Positions 1-10,539 of a DNA stretch of 64,000 nt are shown here, piece by piece. The stretch comes from an uncultured Euryhalocaulis sp. GTDB lineage: Bacteria > Pseudomonadota > Alphaproteobacteria > Caulobacterales > Maricaulaceae. The first letter of the stretch is position 1, and every line of letters begins with the position of its first letter. Location: positions 1 through 64,000 of the forward strand of contig CAJXKJ010000003.1 of assembly GCA_913055605.1 (NCBI GenBank), read 5' to 3'. A program made the translations under genes and the position numbers. Below the pieces are notes generated by a model. The model ran no database searches and was not told the DNA's origin. It worked only from the letters and a program-made list of their open reading frames with translations.

Positions 1-349
1 CCAGCGTGCCCGACCAGGCGCCCGGCGCCGGGTGGACGGTCAGGCCCGCCGGCTTGTCGATCACGATCAGGTCGGAATCCTCGAACAGGATATTGAGCGG
101 GATGTCCTCCGGCTTCGGCTCGGCGGCGCGCGGGGCGGGGACCGAAAGCGCATAGACCACGCCCGCGCGGACCTTGGCCGACGGGTCGGTCAGGGCGGCT
201 CCGTCCGCCATCAGGGCCCCGTCCTCCACCAGCGCCTTCACGCGGGAGCGGGACAGATCCTCCCACGCCTCGGACAGGAAGCGGTCCAGGCGCTCGCCGT
301 CCTGGTCTTCCTCCGGGGTGATTTCGCGAATGTCGGGTTCGCCGCTCAT
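1..349 (-). CDS. rluD: RluD-type 23S rRNA pseudouridine synthase, N-terminal part (runs off left edge)
   Basis: Pseudouridine synthase of the RluA/RluD type, which isomerises uridines in 23S rRNA. Only the first 116 residues are in the window, so the catalytic HRLD region cannot be seen. Residues 18-38 (GERLDRFL, then SRSRVK) look like the S4-type RNA-binding start, and residues 96-110 read VIDKPAGLTVHPAPG, a stretch typical of RluD. The ATG at 349 is followed by an acidic leader (MSGEPDIREITPEED). The family is clear. Assignment to RluD rather than RluC rests on the HPAPG motif. Confidence 0.85.
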   Translation of the reverse strand, partial: MSGEPDIREITPEEDQDGERLDRFLSEAWEDLSRSRVKALVEDGALMADGAALTDPSAKVRAGVVYALSVPAPRAAEPKPEDIPLNILFEDSDLIVIDKPAGLTVHPAPGAWSGTL

Positions 350-538
350 GGCGCCGTTCTAGTGCGGCGCGCGGCTTTGGAAAGCGCAACGCGTGCGTCC
401 GTCAGGCGCCGGAGCGCGCCCGACCCGTTGCGTTATGGTTAACGGGCGGGTCACGAAAGCTTCGCCCCTGCGTCATCGCCGCGACGCCGAACCCTCTTAG
501 CAGGCGCACCAAACAAAGGTCGCTAACGGGGGCATTCG

Positions 539-1105
539 ATGATTTTCGCACACGGCCCTTCGGGCTATTTGCTGGGTCGGATCGCGGGGCGGAAGCTGCC
601 CGGCGTCCCGCTATGGCCAGCGGTTCTGGGCGCTTATGCGCCGGATTTCGACGTCCCGTATTTCGCCCTGTTCGGTCCGCCGGTGGCGGATCACCACTAC
701 TGGTCGCCGCTGCACTGGCCGCTGTTCTGGGCGGCGCTGGCCATCCCCCTGCTGATCTGGGCGCGCGCCAGGGGGCCGCGGGCGACGACCGCCAGCCTGA
801 TCTTCCTGGCGGGCGTCATCCTGCATTTCTGCCTCGACACCATGACCTGGTACATCCACTGGGGCGCGCCGTTCACCATGGTGGGCTTCAAGCTGAGCGA
901 TCCGACGACGGTGCACCGGCCCTGGCCGTGGAATTTCCTGACGCACTGGACGATGGGGCTGGAGGCTTCGATCTGCCTCGCGGCGGTCTGGCTGCGGGTG
1001 ACGCTGGACGGACGGCTGTTGCCCGCACGCTGGGGCGCGCGCCGTCTGCGCGCCTGGATGCGGGCGCGGCGCAGCGGCGGGGCGTTCGGCCGAGCGACCG
1101 CTTAA
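539..1105 (+). CDS. Membrane-associated DUF457/YdjM-like putative metal-dependent hydrolase
   Basis: A 188-residue protein resembling the inner-membrane putative hydrolases of the DUF457/YdjM type. Histidine- and aspartate-rich patches occur in order: HGPSGYL near the start, APDFDVPYF near residue 34, HHYWSPLHWP near residue 51, and LHFCLDTMTWYIHWG near residue 97. Hydrophobic stretches around residues 60-75, 82-97 and 145-157 suggest membrane segments. It stands alone, divergent from rluD and convergent with the folE pair. The biochemical function of the family is not established, so no reaction is claimed. Confidence 0.6.
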   Translation: MIFAHGPSGYLLGRIAGRKLPGVPLWPAVLGAYAPDFDVPYFALFGPPVADHHYWSPLHWPLFWAALAIPLLIWARARGPRATTASLIFLAGVILHFCLDTMTWYIHWGAPFTMVGFKLSDPTTVHRPWPWNFLTHWTMGLEASICLAAVWLRVTLDGRLLPARWGARRLRAWMRARRSGGAFGRATA

Positions 1106-1115
1106 GCCACCGGGC

Positions 1116-1304
1116 CTAGAGCTTCGCGAAGGCAAGGCCGGCGCGGGTCATCGCCGCGCGCAGCGTCGCCATCGCGTTCGGACCCATTCCGTGCAGGGCG
1201 GCGGTGTCCGCCTCGCTGCGCTGGGCGAGGTCTTCCAGTGTGGAGATATCCGCCGCCGCGAGCGCCCGGCGGGCCGGCGCCGCCAGTTTCGGCAGCGCCG
1301 TCAC
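1116..1304 (-). CDS. Small helix-hairpin-helix protein, coupled to folE
   Basis: A 62-residue protein starting at GTG 1304, three bases after the folE stop codon (TAG 1309-1307). The middle and end read ISTLEDLAQ and LHGMGPNAMATLRAAM, the pattern of a helix-hairpin-helix or RNA-polymerase-alpha-C-terminal-like nucleic-acid-binding fold. The tight spacing implies translation together with folE. A longer ATG-started reading frame overlaps most of the folE 3' end and is less likely. The cellular role is unknown. Confidence 0.6.
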   Translation of the reverse strand: MTALPKLAAPARRALAAADISTLEDLAQRSEADTAALHGMGPNAMATLRAAMTRAGLAFAKL

Positions 1305-1306
1305 GC

Positions 1307-1924
1307 CTAAGCCTGGCGGGCCAGCAGCAGGAAGCGCTCGCGCAGTTCCGGGTCGTCGCGGAAGGCCCCGCAGAATTTTGTGGTGATCGTCGAAACTTCG
1401 GGGTGATGCACGCCGCGCGTGGTCATGCATTCGTGCTTGGCGTCGATATAGACCGCCACGCCGCGCGGTTTCAGCGTCCGGGTGATGCAGTCGGCGATCT
1501 GGCTGGTCATCGTTTCCTGCGTCTGCAGGCGCTTGGCGAAGATTTCCACCACGCGGGCGATCTTGGAGATGCCGACGACGCGCTCGCTGGGCAGATAGGC
1601 GACATAGGCCTTGCCGATAAAGGGCGCGATATGGTGCTCGCAGTGCGACTCCACCTCGATGCCGCGCAGCATGACCAGATCGTCATAGCCGTGCACGTCC
1701 TCGAAGGTGCGGCTCAGCTCCGCTTCCGGGTCGGCGCGATAGCCGGAGAACCATTCCTCATAGGCCTTCACCACGCGCTTGGGCGTGTCGAGCAGGCCTT
1801 CGCGGTCCGGGTCGTCCCCGGCCCAGGCGATCAGCGTGCGCACGGCGGCTTCGGCCTCCTCGCGCGAGGGGCGGTCCGAAGCGGCGTTGGCCGCTCCACG
1901 GGAGAGCGAGGCGATTGCATCCAT
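1307..1924 (-). CDS. folE: GTP cyclohydrolase I
   Basis: Converts GTP to 7,8-dihydroneopterin triphosphate, the first step of folate (and possibly queuosine) synthesis. At 205 residues it has normal length for FolE1. The zinc site is intact: Cys95 and His98 in HCEHHIAPF, and Cys166 in ECMTTRGV. The family signature [17 protein letters not shown] lies at residues 121-137. ATG 1924 starts the gene. It appears to be the first gene of a two-gene unit with the small helix-hairpin-helix protein. Confidence 0.97.
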   Translation of the reverse strand: MDAIASLSRGAANAASDRPSREEAEAAVRTLIAWAGDDPDREGLLDTPKRVVKAYEEWFSGYRADPEAELSRTFEDVHGYDDLVMLRGIEVESHCEHHIAPFIGKAYVAYLPSERVVGISKIARVVEIFAKRLQTQETMTSQIADCITRTLKPRGVAVYIDAKHECMTTRGVHHPEVSTITTKFCGAFRDDPELRERFLLLARQA

Positions 1925-2145
1925 TAGGGGATGATCCTTTCGTTGTCGGGCCCGGCCGATTTCCCCAGCCTGCGCTGGTTTGGGGCCGGGAAAGTGCCGG
2001 TTTCCGGATCGAACGCGCCGCGTCCGCGTCTGCGGGGCGGCGTTTTCGGACTGTCACGCGCTAGATAGTCGCTTTGGCGTCATAATTCCATACGCCCGGG
2101 CTGCGCGGTGTTTATCCGGTAACCGGTCCGCACTATGAGGGCGGA

Positions 2146-3522
<1,377 letters not shown>

Positions 3523-3842
3523 TTTCTGTCTGTGAGAGGGCTGAGACCCGCGGCCGTCAGCTGCCGCAGGCCAAGAGGGGATTGCGGGCCCTCCTGGCCT
3601 GCGGCTGGCGACGGGGAGAAGATCATCGCCATGGCGCATTCTTGGGGGAAGGCGCGCCAGCCGTGGGGGTCGGCGGGAGCTCGGTTAGTTTGCTGCACCC
3701 CCGCCACCGGCGCTTGTAGCGCCCGGCCTCTAAGTCCGCGTTTCGAGTCGTTTGGCAATTTGTCCACAGCTCTTACCCGGGCGTTAACGATAGCGGCCCC
3801 GGGCGTGGCGGCGGGCCGCGCAAGCCCTTATATGCAAAGGCG
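3523..3842. other. 320-base gene-free stretch with strong hairpins; no known RNA family recognised
   Basis: No convincing coding frame lies between cysS and the Fe-S scaffold gene. Hairpin 1 has arms 3563-3573 and 3595-3605 (GCCGCAGGCCA with its exact complement, 11 bp). Outside it are CCGTC/GACGG (3554-3558 and 3610-3614), and inside it GAGGG/CCCTC (3575-3579 and 3589-3593). Hairpin 2 pairs 3665-3670 (GGGGGT) with 3697-3702 (ACCCCC) and can extend through GCCGT/ACCGGC. A DnaA-box-like TTGTCCACA sits at 3760-3768. No T-run follows hairpin 1, so a simple terminator is not obvious. A structured RNA is possible. Confidence 0.5.
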
Positions 3843-4283
3843 ATGAGCGACGATCTCTACAGTATCGACCTGCTGACCCTCGCGGCCGGGATTCCGCGGC
3901 TAGGCGCGCTGGACGCCCCGGACGCGACATCGCGCAAGGTGTCCAAGCTCTGCGGCTCCTGGCTGGAGCTGGACCTGGACATGGCGCCGGGGCCGGACGG
4001 GGAGGCGGTCGTGGCCGACGCCGCGGTGCGGCTGCAGGCCTGCGCGCTGGGCCAGGCGTCCGCGGCGGTGCTGATGGCCAATATCGTCGGGGCGAGCGCG
4101 GACGAGCTGGAAGCCGGGCGCGACGCCCTGAAAGCCATGCTGAAAGAGGGGGGGCCGGCACCGGAGGGCCGGTTCGCCGGACTTTCGGCGCTGGCCGAGG
4201 TGCGAAACTATCCCCAGCGCCACGCCTCCACCCTGCTGGCGTTCGAGGCGGCGGCGGAGGCGGCGCGGCGCGCGGCCGGCTGA
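3843..4283 (+). CDS. NifU/SufU-like iron-sulfur cluster scaffold homologue
   Basis: A 146-residue protein of the IscU/NifU N-terminal-like family that alphaproteobacteria commonly carry just upstream of yidD. The fold shows through KLCGSWLELDLDM near residue 36, the conserved Cys in LQACALGQASA near residue 61, and the family-typical ending VRNYPQRHASTLLAFEA. Few of the usual three cluster-binding cysteines are visible (C37, C62), so true cluster assembly is uncertain. It probably forms a unit with yidD and thrS. Confidence 0.7.
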   Translation: MSDDLYSIDLLTLAAGIPRLGALDAPDATSRKVSKLCGSWLELDLDMAPGPDGEAVVADAAVRLQACALGQASAAVLMANIVGASADELEAGRDALKAMLKEGGPAPEGRFAGLSALAEVRNYPQRHASTLLAFEAAAEAARRAAG

Positions 4284-4423
4284 AACGGCGGGTCTTTCCC
4301 GCCTATCCCCTGAATCGGCCATGGATTTTCGCCGCCGGGGGGTTCAGAACGGACAGTGAAGGCAGGCGGTTGGAGCGGGGTCCCGGCCCCGCTAAAAGCG
4401 TCCGGGAATCAGGGAACCCCATC

Positions 4424-4714
4424 ATGTCCGTGCGGGATCGCGCCCTTCTGGCGCTTCTCAAGACTTACAAGCTGACCGCATCGCCGGTGTTCACGGCGCT
4501 GGGCGCGCGCTGCCGCCATAGCCCGACCTGCAGCGAATACGCGGTGGAGGCGGTGCGCCGCCATGGCTGGATGCGCGGCGGCGCCATGGGCGCCGGCCGG
4601 CTGCTGCGCTGCCGCCCGGGCGGCACACATGGATACGACCCGGTCCCGCCGGCGGCGGGAGACGCGAGAAACGCGAGAGACCCAGGGGACGCAGGGGGCG
4701 CGCGTCATGCCTGA
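4424..4714 (+). CDS. yidD: Membrane protein insertion efficiency factor YidD
   Basis: Small YidC-associated protein (96 residues). The family core is intact: [27 protein letters not shown], then [19 protein letters not shown] and [13 protein letters not shown] 4424 follows an AGGGAACC ribosome site and gives the expected N-terminus. The last ~20 residues ([13 protein letters not shown]) are encoded by a 9-base tandem repeat and are not part of the conserved family. The stop overlaps the thrS start by 8 bases, so translation of the two is probably coupled. Confidence 0.93.
   Translation: MSVRDRALLALLKTYKLTASPVFTALGARCRHSPTCSEYAVEAVRRHGWMRGGAMGAGRLLRCRPGGTHGYDPVPPAAGDARNARDPGDAGGARHA
4662..4697 (+). 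repeat. Four degenerate 9-base tandem repeats at the end of yidD
   Basis: The units are ACGCGAGAA, ACGCGAGAG, ACCCAGGGG and ACGCAGGGG, starting at 4662, 4671, 4680 and 4689. They encode the residues DAR, NAR, DPG and DAG of the YidD tail. The final unit also supplies the AGGGGG ribosome site for thrS (start at 4707). Confidence 0.75.
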
Positions 4715-6695
4715 GATCCGGTTTCCGGACGGGGCCGCACGCAGTTTTCCCGACGGCGTGACGGGCCTGGACATCGCCGAGTCGATCTCCAAATCGCTGG
4801 CCAAGAAGGCGCTGGCGGTGGAGCTGGACGGCGAGCTGCGTGACCTGACCCGGCCGATCGAGACCGGCGGGGCGATCCGCATCATCACCGCCAAGGACCC
4901 GGAAGGCCTGGACCTGCTGCGCCATGACGCCGCGCATGTTCTGGCGCAGGCGGTGCAGGAGCTGTTCCCCGGCACCCAGGTGACGATCGGCCCGACCATC
5001 GAGGACGGCTTCTATTACGATTTCGCCCGGGACGAGCCGTTCTCCACCGAGGATTTCGAAAAGATCGAAAAGCGCATGGCCGAGATCGTCGACCGCGACG
5101 ATCCGCTGGTGCGCGAGGTGTGGGAGCGGGACGCCGCCATCGCCCACTTCAAATCGGTCGGCGAGCATTACAAGGCCGAGCTGATCGAGGGCCTGCCCGA
5201 AAGCGAGACGATCACCGTCTACCGCCAGGGCGACTGGCTGGATCTGTGCCGGGGGCCGCATCTGCCCTCCACCGGCAAACTGCCCAAGGCGTTCAAGCTG
5301 ACCAAGCTGGCCGGGGCCTATTGGCGTGGCGATCCCCGGAACCCGATGCTGCAGCGGATCTATGGAACCGCCTGGGCCGACGAGAAGGATCTGAAGGCCT
5401 ATCTGCAGCGGGTCGAGGAAGCCGAGAAGCGCGACCACCGCCGGCTGGGCCGGGAGCTGGAGCTGTTCCATCTGCAGCCCGAGGCGCAGGGGTCGGTCTT
5501 CTGGCACCCGAAGGGTTTTCTCGTGTGGCGGGCGCTGGAGGGCTATATCCGCCGCCAGCAGGACGCGTTCGGCTATGTCGAGGTGAAGACGCCGCAGCTG
5601 CTGGACTCCAAATTCTGGGAGCAGTCCGGCCACTGGTCGAAATTCCGCGAGAACATGTTCGTGGTGCCCGACGAAATCCCCTCCACCGAGGAGGAGGGGC
5701 CGGTCCTGACCGGGGAGTCGGACCTGATGGCGCTGAAGCCGATGAACTGTCCGGCGCACATCCAGATCTTCAAACAGGGCGTGAAATCCTATCGCGACCT
5801 GCCGATCCGGATGGCGGAGTTCGGCTGCTGCCACCGCAACGAGGCGCATGGCGCGCTGCACGGCCTGCTGCGCGTGCGCCAGATGACCCAGGACGACGCG
5901 CACATCTTCTGCCGCGACGATCAGGTCGTGGACGAGACCCGTCTGTTCCTGGAGATGTTCAAGACCGTCTATGACGATTTCGGCCTGACCGACATTCGCT
6001 ATTATTTGGCCACGCGCCCGGAGATGCGGGCCGGGGACGACGCGACCTGGGACCGGGCCGAGGCGAGCCTGGCCGAGGCGCTGACCGCCGCGGGGCTGGA
6101 GTTCGAATACGCCGAGGGCGAGGGCGCGTTCTATGGCCCGAAGCTGGAATTCCACCTGACCGACGCGATCGGACGGACCTGGCAGGTCGGCACGCTGCAG
6201 CTGGATTACGTGCTGCCCGAGCGGCTGGACGCGGCCTATGTCGGCGAGGACGGGCAGAAGCACCGCCCCGTCATGCTGCACCGCGCGGTGTTCGGCACGT
6301 TCGAACGCTTTATCGGCCTGCTGGTCGAAAACTATGCGGGCGCCTTCCCGCTGTGGCTGGCGCCGGTGCAGGTCGTGGTCGCCACGATCACCGACGACGC
6401 GGCGGCGTATGCGGAGGAGGCGGCCGCCGTGCTGCGCGCGGCGGGCCTGCGCGCCGAGGCGGACCTGCGCAACGAGAAGATCAATTACAAGGTGCGCGAG
6501 CACAGCGCCGCCAAGGTCCCGCTGATCGCGGTGGTCGGAAAGCGCGAGGCGGAGGAGCGCACGCTGGCCCTGCGCCGCTTCGGCGAGGGCGGCAACAAGC
6601 AGGAGATCGTGGCGCTGGACGACGCCGCAGCGGCGCTGGGCGCGGAGGCGCTGGCCCCCGACCTTGCCCGCGCGGCGCGCGAGACCGCCGGCTGA
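4707..6695 (+). CDS. thrS: Threonyl-tRNA synthetase
   Basis: Class II synthetase that charges tRNA-Thr, 662 residues from ATG 4707, about 8 bases after an AGGGGG ribosome site. Domains in order: an N-terminal TGS domain ([15 protein letters not shown]), an editing domain with [17 protein letters not shown] and the late Cys/His motif [11 protein letters not shown], the catalytic core with the zinc ligand in [10 protein letters not shown] and class II motif 2 ([14 protein letters not shown]), and a C-terminal anticodon domain ([16 protein letters not shown]). A further ATG frame upstream lies inside yidD and would only add unconserved residues. Confidence 0.97.
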   Translation: MPEIRFPDGAARSFPDGVTGLDIAESISKSLAKKALAVELDGELRDLTRPIETGGAIRIITAKDPEGLDLLRHDAAHVLAQAVQELFPGTQVTIGPTIEDGFYYDFARDEPFSTEDFEKIEKRMAEIVDRDDPLVREVWERDAAIAHFKSVGEHYKAELIEGLPESETITVYRQGDWLDLCRGPHLPSTGKLPKAFKLTKLAGAYWRGDPRNPMLQRIYGTAWADEKDLKAYLQRVEEAEKRDHRRLGRELELFHLQPEAQGSVFWHPKGFLVWRALEGYIRRQQDAFGYVEVKTPQLLDSKFWEQSGHWSKFRENMFVVPDEIPSTEEEGPVLTGESDLMALKPMNCPAHIQIFKQGVKSYRDLPIRMAEFGCCHRNEAHGALHGLLRVRQMTQDDAHIFCRDDQVVDETRLFLEMFKTVYDDFGLTDIRYYLATRPEMRAGDDATWDRAEASLAEALTAAGLEFEYAEGEGAFYGPKLEFHLTDAIGRTWQVGTLQLDYVLPERLDAAYVGEDGQKHRPVMLHRAVFGTFERFIGLLVENYAGAFPLWLAPVQVVVATITDDAAAYAEEAAAVLRAAGLRAEADLRNEKINYKVREHSAAKVPLIAVVGKREAEERTLALRRFGEGGNKQEIVALDDAAAALGAEALAPDLARAARETAG

Positions 6696-6696
6696 C

Positions 6697-7905
6697 ATGA
6701 TCCCGCCCGCCCAAGCCCCGCTCGCCGGACGGCGGGCCGCAATCGGGCTGAGTTTCGCGTTCATCCTGGCCGCGCCGGTGGTCTATGCCGGCGCCATCGG
6801 CATGGCGGCCTTGGTGTCGCTGGCCGCGCTGATCGCCTTTCCGCGCCCGGCGCTGTGGGGCCGTCTGGCGCCGCCGTCGCCGGGCCTGATCGCGGCCGCC
6901 GCCTTCCTGGCCTGGGCGACGCTGACCCTGCTGTGGTCGCCGGCCGAGCCGCGCCAGATCCTGGTCGCCTGGGCGGAGGCGGTGCTGGGGTGCGGGCTGA
7001 TCCTGGCCGCAGCGCATCTGCCGGACGATCTGCGGACCTGGCCGCGGCTGGGCTTCGTGGTGATGACCACCGCGCTGGCGGTGGGCCTGACCGTGGAGGC
7101 GTTCAGCGGCGGCGTGGTGACCGCGCTGGTCAAGGATCTGGAGCGCTATGACGCGCGCGTCCTGTCCATGCTGGGCCGGGGCGGGGCGGCGACGATCATC
7201 CTGGCGCCGGCCGCAGCGGCGATGGCGCTGGATATGGGCGGGCGCTGGAAATGGGCGGCCTGGGCGATCCTGGGCGGGGCGATGGCCGCCGCCATCGGGT
7301 TCGAGGCGGACGCCAATATCCTGGCCCTGATCGTTGCGGGCTCCGCCTTCTGGTTCGGGCACCGGCGGCCGGGGCCGGCGGTGATGTCGTTCGGCCTGGC
7401 GTTCAGCGCCTGGCTGGTCCTGTTCCCGCTGGGCGTGCTGCTGGCCGGGCCGTTTATCGAGCCGAACCGGGGCGAGATGCCGTTTTCCTGGGAATGGCGC
7501 TGGGAGGCCTGGTCCTATGCGCTTGAGCTGATCGCGCAGAAGCCGCTGTTCGGCTGGGGCGTCGACTCGGCCCGGCATTTCGGCGACGCCACGGTGATGA
7601 TGCGGGGATACGAGCTGCCGCGCCTGCCGCTGCACACCCATTCCGCCTCGATGCAGATCTGGCTGGAGCTGGGCTTTGCCGGCGTGGCGCTGGCCTGCGC
7701 GATTCTGGTTCTGGGCGCGTGGCGGGTCGCGTCCTCGCCGCGCCTGCACGGGCGGCGGGCGGCGGCGGCGGCCTCCACGGCGGTGGGCACGGCCTTCGTC
7801 CTCTCCACGTCCTACGGCTTCTGGCAGGAATGGATCTGGTGCACCGCGATCCTGGCCGCCGCGGCCTGTTTCCTGGTCGGGCCGCGCGAGGGCGCGAAGG
7901 CATGA
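6697..7905 (+). CDS. O-antigen ligase / polymerase-like membrane protein (WaaL/Wzy superfamily)
   Basis: A 402-residue membrane protein with roughly ten hydrophobic segments and a periplasmic loop containing FGWGVDSARHF, RLPLHTHSASMQIWLELGFAGVA. That is the P-x-H-x-H-(N/S) plus E-L-G pattern of O-antigen ligases and Wzy-type polymerases. Such proteins transfer or polymerise undecaprenyl-linked glycans on the periplasmic side of the inner membrane. It starts one base after the thrS stop and overlaps the next gene by ATGA. Ligase versus polymerase cannot be decided from sequence alone. Confidence 0.8.
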   Translation: MIPPAQAPLAGRRAAIGLSFAFILAAPVVYAGAIGMAALVSLAALIAFPRPALWGRLAPPSPGLIAAAAFLAWATLTLLWSPAEPRQILVAWAEAVLGCGLILAAAHLPDDLRTWPRLGFVVMTTALAVGLTVEAFSGGVVTALVKDLERYDARVLSMLGRGGAATIILAPAAAAMALDMGGRWKWAAWAILGGAMAAAIGFEADANILALIVAGSAFWFGHRRPGPAVMSFGLAFSAWLVLFPLGVLLAGPFIEPNRGEMPFSWEWRWEAWSYALELIAQKPLFGWGVDSARHFGDATVMMRGYELPRLPLHTHSASMQIWLELGFAGVALACAILVLGAWRVASSPRLHGRRAAAAASTAVGTAFVLSTSYGFWQEWIWCTAILAAAACFLVGPREGAKA

Positions 7906-8855
7906 GCGTCAGCGTCGTCATGGTGTCCTGGCACACCGGCCAGGTGCTGGCCCACGCCATCGCCGCGGCGCTGGCCGCGCCGGACGTGGACGAGCTGGTC
8001 CTGGTCGATAACGGCAATCCTCCGGCCATGGCGCGGCGCCTGCGCACGCTGGCCGCGTCCTGGCCCTGCCTGAAACTGGTGGAGGGGCAGGGCAATGTCG
8101 GCTTTGCGCGCGGCTGCAATCTCGGCGCACGGGCCGCCAGCGGCGATCATCTGCTGTTCCTGAACCCGGACACGGCGCTGTCGCCCGGCGCGGCGGCGGC
8201 GATGGCGGAGGCCGGGGAGGCCGCGGCCCGGCCCTGGATCGTCGGGGCGCGCCTGATCAATCCGGACGGCAGCGAGCAGCGCGGCGCGCGGCGTGGCAAG
8301 CTGACCCCGCTGTCGGCCATCGTCAGCTTCGCCGGGCTGCACAATCTGGGCCTGCCGGGCGAGGCGTTCCGCAATATCCACCGCGAGGGCGAGCCGGTTC
8401 CGGACGGGCCCGCGCCGACGCCGGTCGTGTCCGGCGCGGCGCTGATGATGCGGGCGGACGATTACGCGGCGCAGGGCGGGTTCGACGAATCCTATTTCCT
8501 GCACGTCGAGGACATCGATATCTGCCGCCGGGCGAACGATGCGGGCGGGCAGGTCGTGTTCCATCCGGGCGCGCGGGTGATGCACCACGGATCGACGTCC
8601 AACGCCTCGATGATGCGGGTGGAATGGGCGAAGGCCAAAGGCTTCGTCCGCTATTTCTGGAAATTCTCCGGCGGCCCGCTGGGCAAGCTGCAGGCGGTTC
8701 TGGTGGCGCCGCTGGTGTTCGCCGCGATCATCCTGCGCGCGGCGCTGTACGGCCTGAAGAACCGCTTCGATATCGGCAAGATTCAGGAAGAGGACTGGGA
8801 GCAGCTTCCCACCGGCGCGACCACGATGAGGTCGACCGCGTCGCCGTTGGAATAG
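7902..8855 (+). CDS. Family 2 glycosyltransferase
   Basis: A 317-residue GT-A-fold glycosyltransferase, rhamnosyltransferase-like. The N-terminus (VSVVMVSWHTGQVLAHAI, LVLVDNGNPP) is the nucleotide-sugar half. GNVGFARGCNLGARAASGDHLLFLNPDTALSP carries the NPD metal/acceptor motif near residue 85, and GGFDESYFLHVEDIDICRRANDAG is the ED-type catalytic region. A hydrophobic stretch near residues 270-290 (AVLVAPLVFAAIILRAALYG) suggests membrane association. It is coupled to the ligase-like gene by ATGA, and its 3' end overlaps the opposing ArnT-like gene by 73 bases. Confidence 0.9.
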   Translation: MSVSVVMVSWHTGQVLAHAIAAALAAPDVDELVLVDNGNPPAMARRLRTLAASWPCLKLVEGQGNVGFARGCNLGARAASGDHLLFLNPDTALSPGAAAAMAEAGEAAARPWIVGARLINPDGSEQRGARRGKLTPLSAIVSFAGLHNLGLPGEAFRNIHREGEPVPDGPAPTPVVSGAALMMRADDYAAQGGFDESYFLHVEDIDICRRANDAGGQVVFHPGARVMHHGSTSNASMMRVEWAKAKGFVRYFWKFSGGPLGKLQAVLVAPLVFAAIILRAALYGLKNRFDIGKIQEEDWEQLPTGATTMRSTASPLE

Positions 8856-10438
8856 TTGATCCCGGACACCTCGCCGAGGGTGCGCGGGGCGCAGCCGCTG
8901 TCCTGTATCGCCGCAATCACCTCCGGCGCCAGCGCGCGCGGCACGGCGTAGGCGCCGAAGTCTCCGGCGCGGGCGGCGTCCGCCATCTCCTCCGGCGCCA
9001 GAAATCCGATCCGGCCGCCGACCAGGAAGACCAGGCTGGGCTCGCGGTAATCGGTCGTGGCCAGGGGCCGGACCTCCGGCGGGGCCAGAGCGGCGATGCG
9101 GCTGGACAGGGTCAGCGGCTCCAGCCGGGGCGCGACAAGGCCGCGCCCGCCGGCGTGCCAGACCAGCGCCGCCAGCACCGCCAAAGCGAGGCCGGACGCA
9201 GCGCGGCGGCGCATTACGGCGAACAGGGCCAGCGCGGCTGTGGTGGCGGCGAAGACGACAGCAGCGCCCTGCGCGAAGCCGTCGCCGAACATCCAGGCCG
9301 CCACGATCATCAGCGCCGCCCACAGCGCCGCGCCGAGGCCGAACAGCACGGCCGAGGCGATCTCCGCCCGCTTCATGCGCGCGCCATCGGCCAGCGCCGC
9401 GAAGCCGGCCCCGGCCAGCAGGGCCAGCGCCGGATAGGCGGGCAGGCCGTAATGCGACAGCTTGGTCGGGGTCAGCTCCAGCACGAGCCAAAACGGGAGT
9501 ATCCAGGCCAGCAGGAAGCGGTATGGCGCGGCGGATTCGTCGGCGCGCGGGCTGCGCGCGGCGCGCCAGGCCAGCATCGCGCCCGGGATCAGGAACAGCG
9601 TCGCCGGCCAGGCCTGGAACAGCAAAGCGAACAGATGATAGCCGGGCGGGCCGGAATGCCCCTCCGCCGCGCCGACCAGCTTGGGCGCGAAATCCACGCC
9701 CACGGCCTCCCGCAAGAATCCCTCGCCGGCCAGCTCGACGGCGACGAACCAGGGCACGACCAAGAGGACGAACAGGACCGGGCCGGGCCACCACAGAAGG
9801 GGTCTCGCCCAGGATGTCCGCCGCTCCCACACCAACAGCGCGGCGACGGTGAGCCCGGCCAGAAGCGGGGCGATCGGGCCCTTGATCAGGACCCCGGCGG
9901 CGAGCGCGACCCAGAAGCCGAGCCCCGTCCATCGCCCGGCGCCCGAAAACCGCAATCGGGCGAGCGCGGCCATCATCAGGGTGGAGGCGGCGACGAGCGC
10001 GGCGTCGGTCTTGGCGATGCCGGCCTCCGCCCCCATCAGCACGCAGACCCCGAACAGGCATGACCCGGCCAGCGCCGGGGCGGCGCCCAGCACCGCGCGC
10101 CCGGCCATGAAACAGGCGAAGGCGGCGAGCCCCGCGCCCAGCATGGAGGGCAGGCGGAAGGCCCAGATTTGCCGGTCCTGCACGTCGGAGACGACCGAGA
10201 CGGCGGCGGCCTGCAGCCAGTGGATGCCGGCGGGCTTTTTGTTGCGCGGCCCGTCCATGAAGCGGATGCGGACGAAATCCCCGGTCTCCATCATCTGCGA
10301 CGAGGCCTGGACGTAGCGGCCCTCGTCCCGGTCAAGCGGCGGGATGGAGAACGCGCCCAGCGCCCCGGCCAGGATCGCCAGCGCGGCGGCCAGAAGCGCG
10401 CCGCGCGCGCCCAGCAATGAGGGGGGAAGGCCTGTCAC
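8783..10438 (-). CDS. ArnT/PMT-type integral-membrane glycosyltransferase
   Basis: A 551-residue polytopic membrane protein of the dolichyl-phosphate-mannose or ArnT glycosyltransferase superfamily, which moves sugars from polyprenyl-phosphate carriers to lipid A or proteins in the periplasm. The N-terminal signature FSIPPLDRDEGRYVQASSQMMETGDFVRIRF holds the conserved DRDE pair, followed by NKKPAGIHWLQ, both hallmark ArnT patterns. About 12 hydrophobic segments follow, then a soluble C-terminal part. The start appears to be GTG 10438. It converges on the family 2 glycosyltransferase gene. Confidence 0.88.
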   Translation of the reverse strand: MTGLPPSLLGARGALLAAALAILAGALGAFSIPPLDRDEGRYVQASSQMMETGDFVRIRFMDGPRNKKPAGIHWLQAAAVSVVSDVQDRQIWAFRLPSMLGAGLAAFACFMAGRAVLGAAPALAGSCLFGVCVLMGAEAGIAKTDAALVAASTLMMAALARLRFSGAGRWTGLGFWVALAAGVLIKGPIAPLLAGLTVAALLVWERRTSWARPLLWWPGPVLFVLLVVPWFVAVELAGEGFLREAVGVDFAPKLVGAAEGHSGPPGYHLFALLFQAWPATLFLIPGAMLAWRAARSPRADESAAPYRFLLAWILPFWLVLELTPTKLSHYGLPAYPALALLAGAGFAALADGARMKRAEIASAVLFGLGAALWAALMIVAAWMFGDGFAQGAAVVFAATTAALALFAVMRRRAASGLALAVLAALVWHAGGRGLVAPRLEPLTLSSRIAALAPPEVRPLATTDYREPSLVFLVGGRIGFLAPEEMADAARAGDFGAYAVPRALAPEVIAAIQDSGCAPRTLGEVSGINYSNGDAVDLIVVAPVGSCSQSSS

Positions 10439-10539
10439 ACGGCCCGTTTAGCCTATGGCCCCGCCGGGCGGAATGTCTGGAGAACCCGTGTCAGGCGAAA
10501 TGCTTTGGCGCAGGGGCGGGGCGCGGTTAACATAGGCTT

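Noticed and set aside
3537-3560. CTGAGA motif resembling the TPP riboswitch
   Set aside because: The companion elements (GAACCTGAT and GAAGGGA-type segments) are absent, and the next gene is not a thiamine gene.
3660-3765. tRNA-like AGCTCGGTTAG and TTTCGAGTC stretches
   Set aside because: The acceptor, D and T stems do not pair, and there is no plausible anticodon arm.
3760-3768. Single DnaA-box-like TTGTCCACA
   Set aside because: One site with a mismatch to TTATNCACA and no cluster of boxes is not evidence for an origin.
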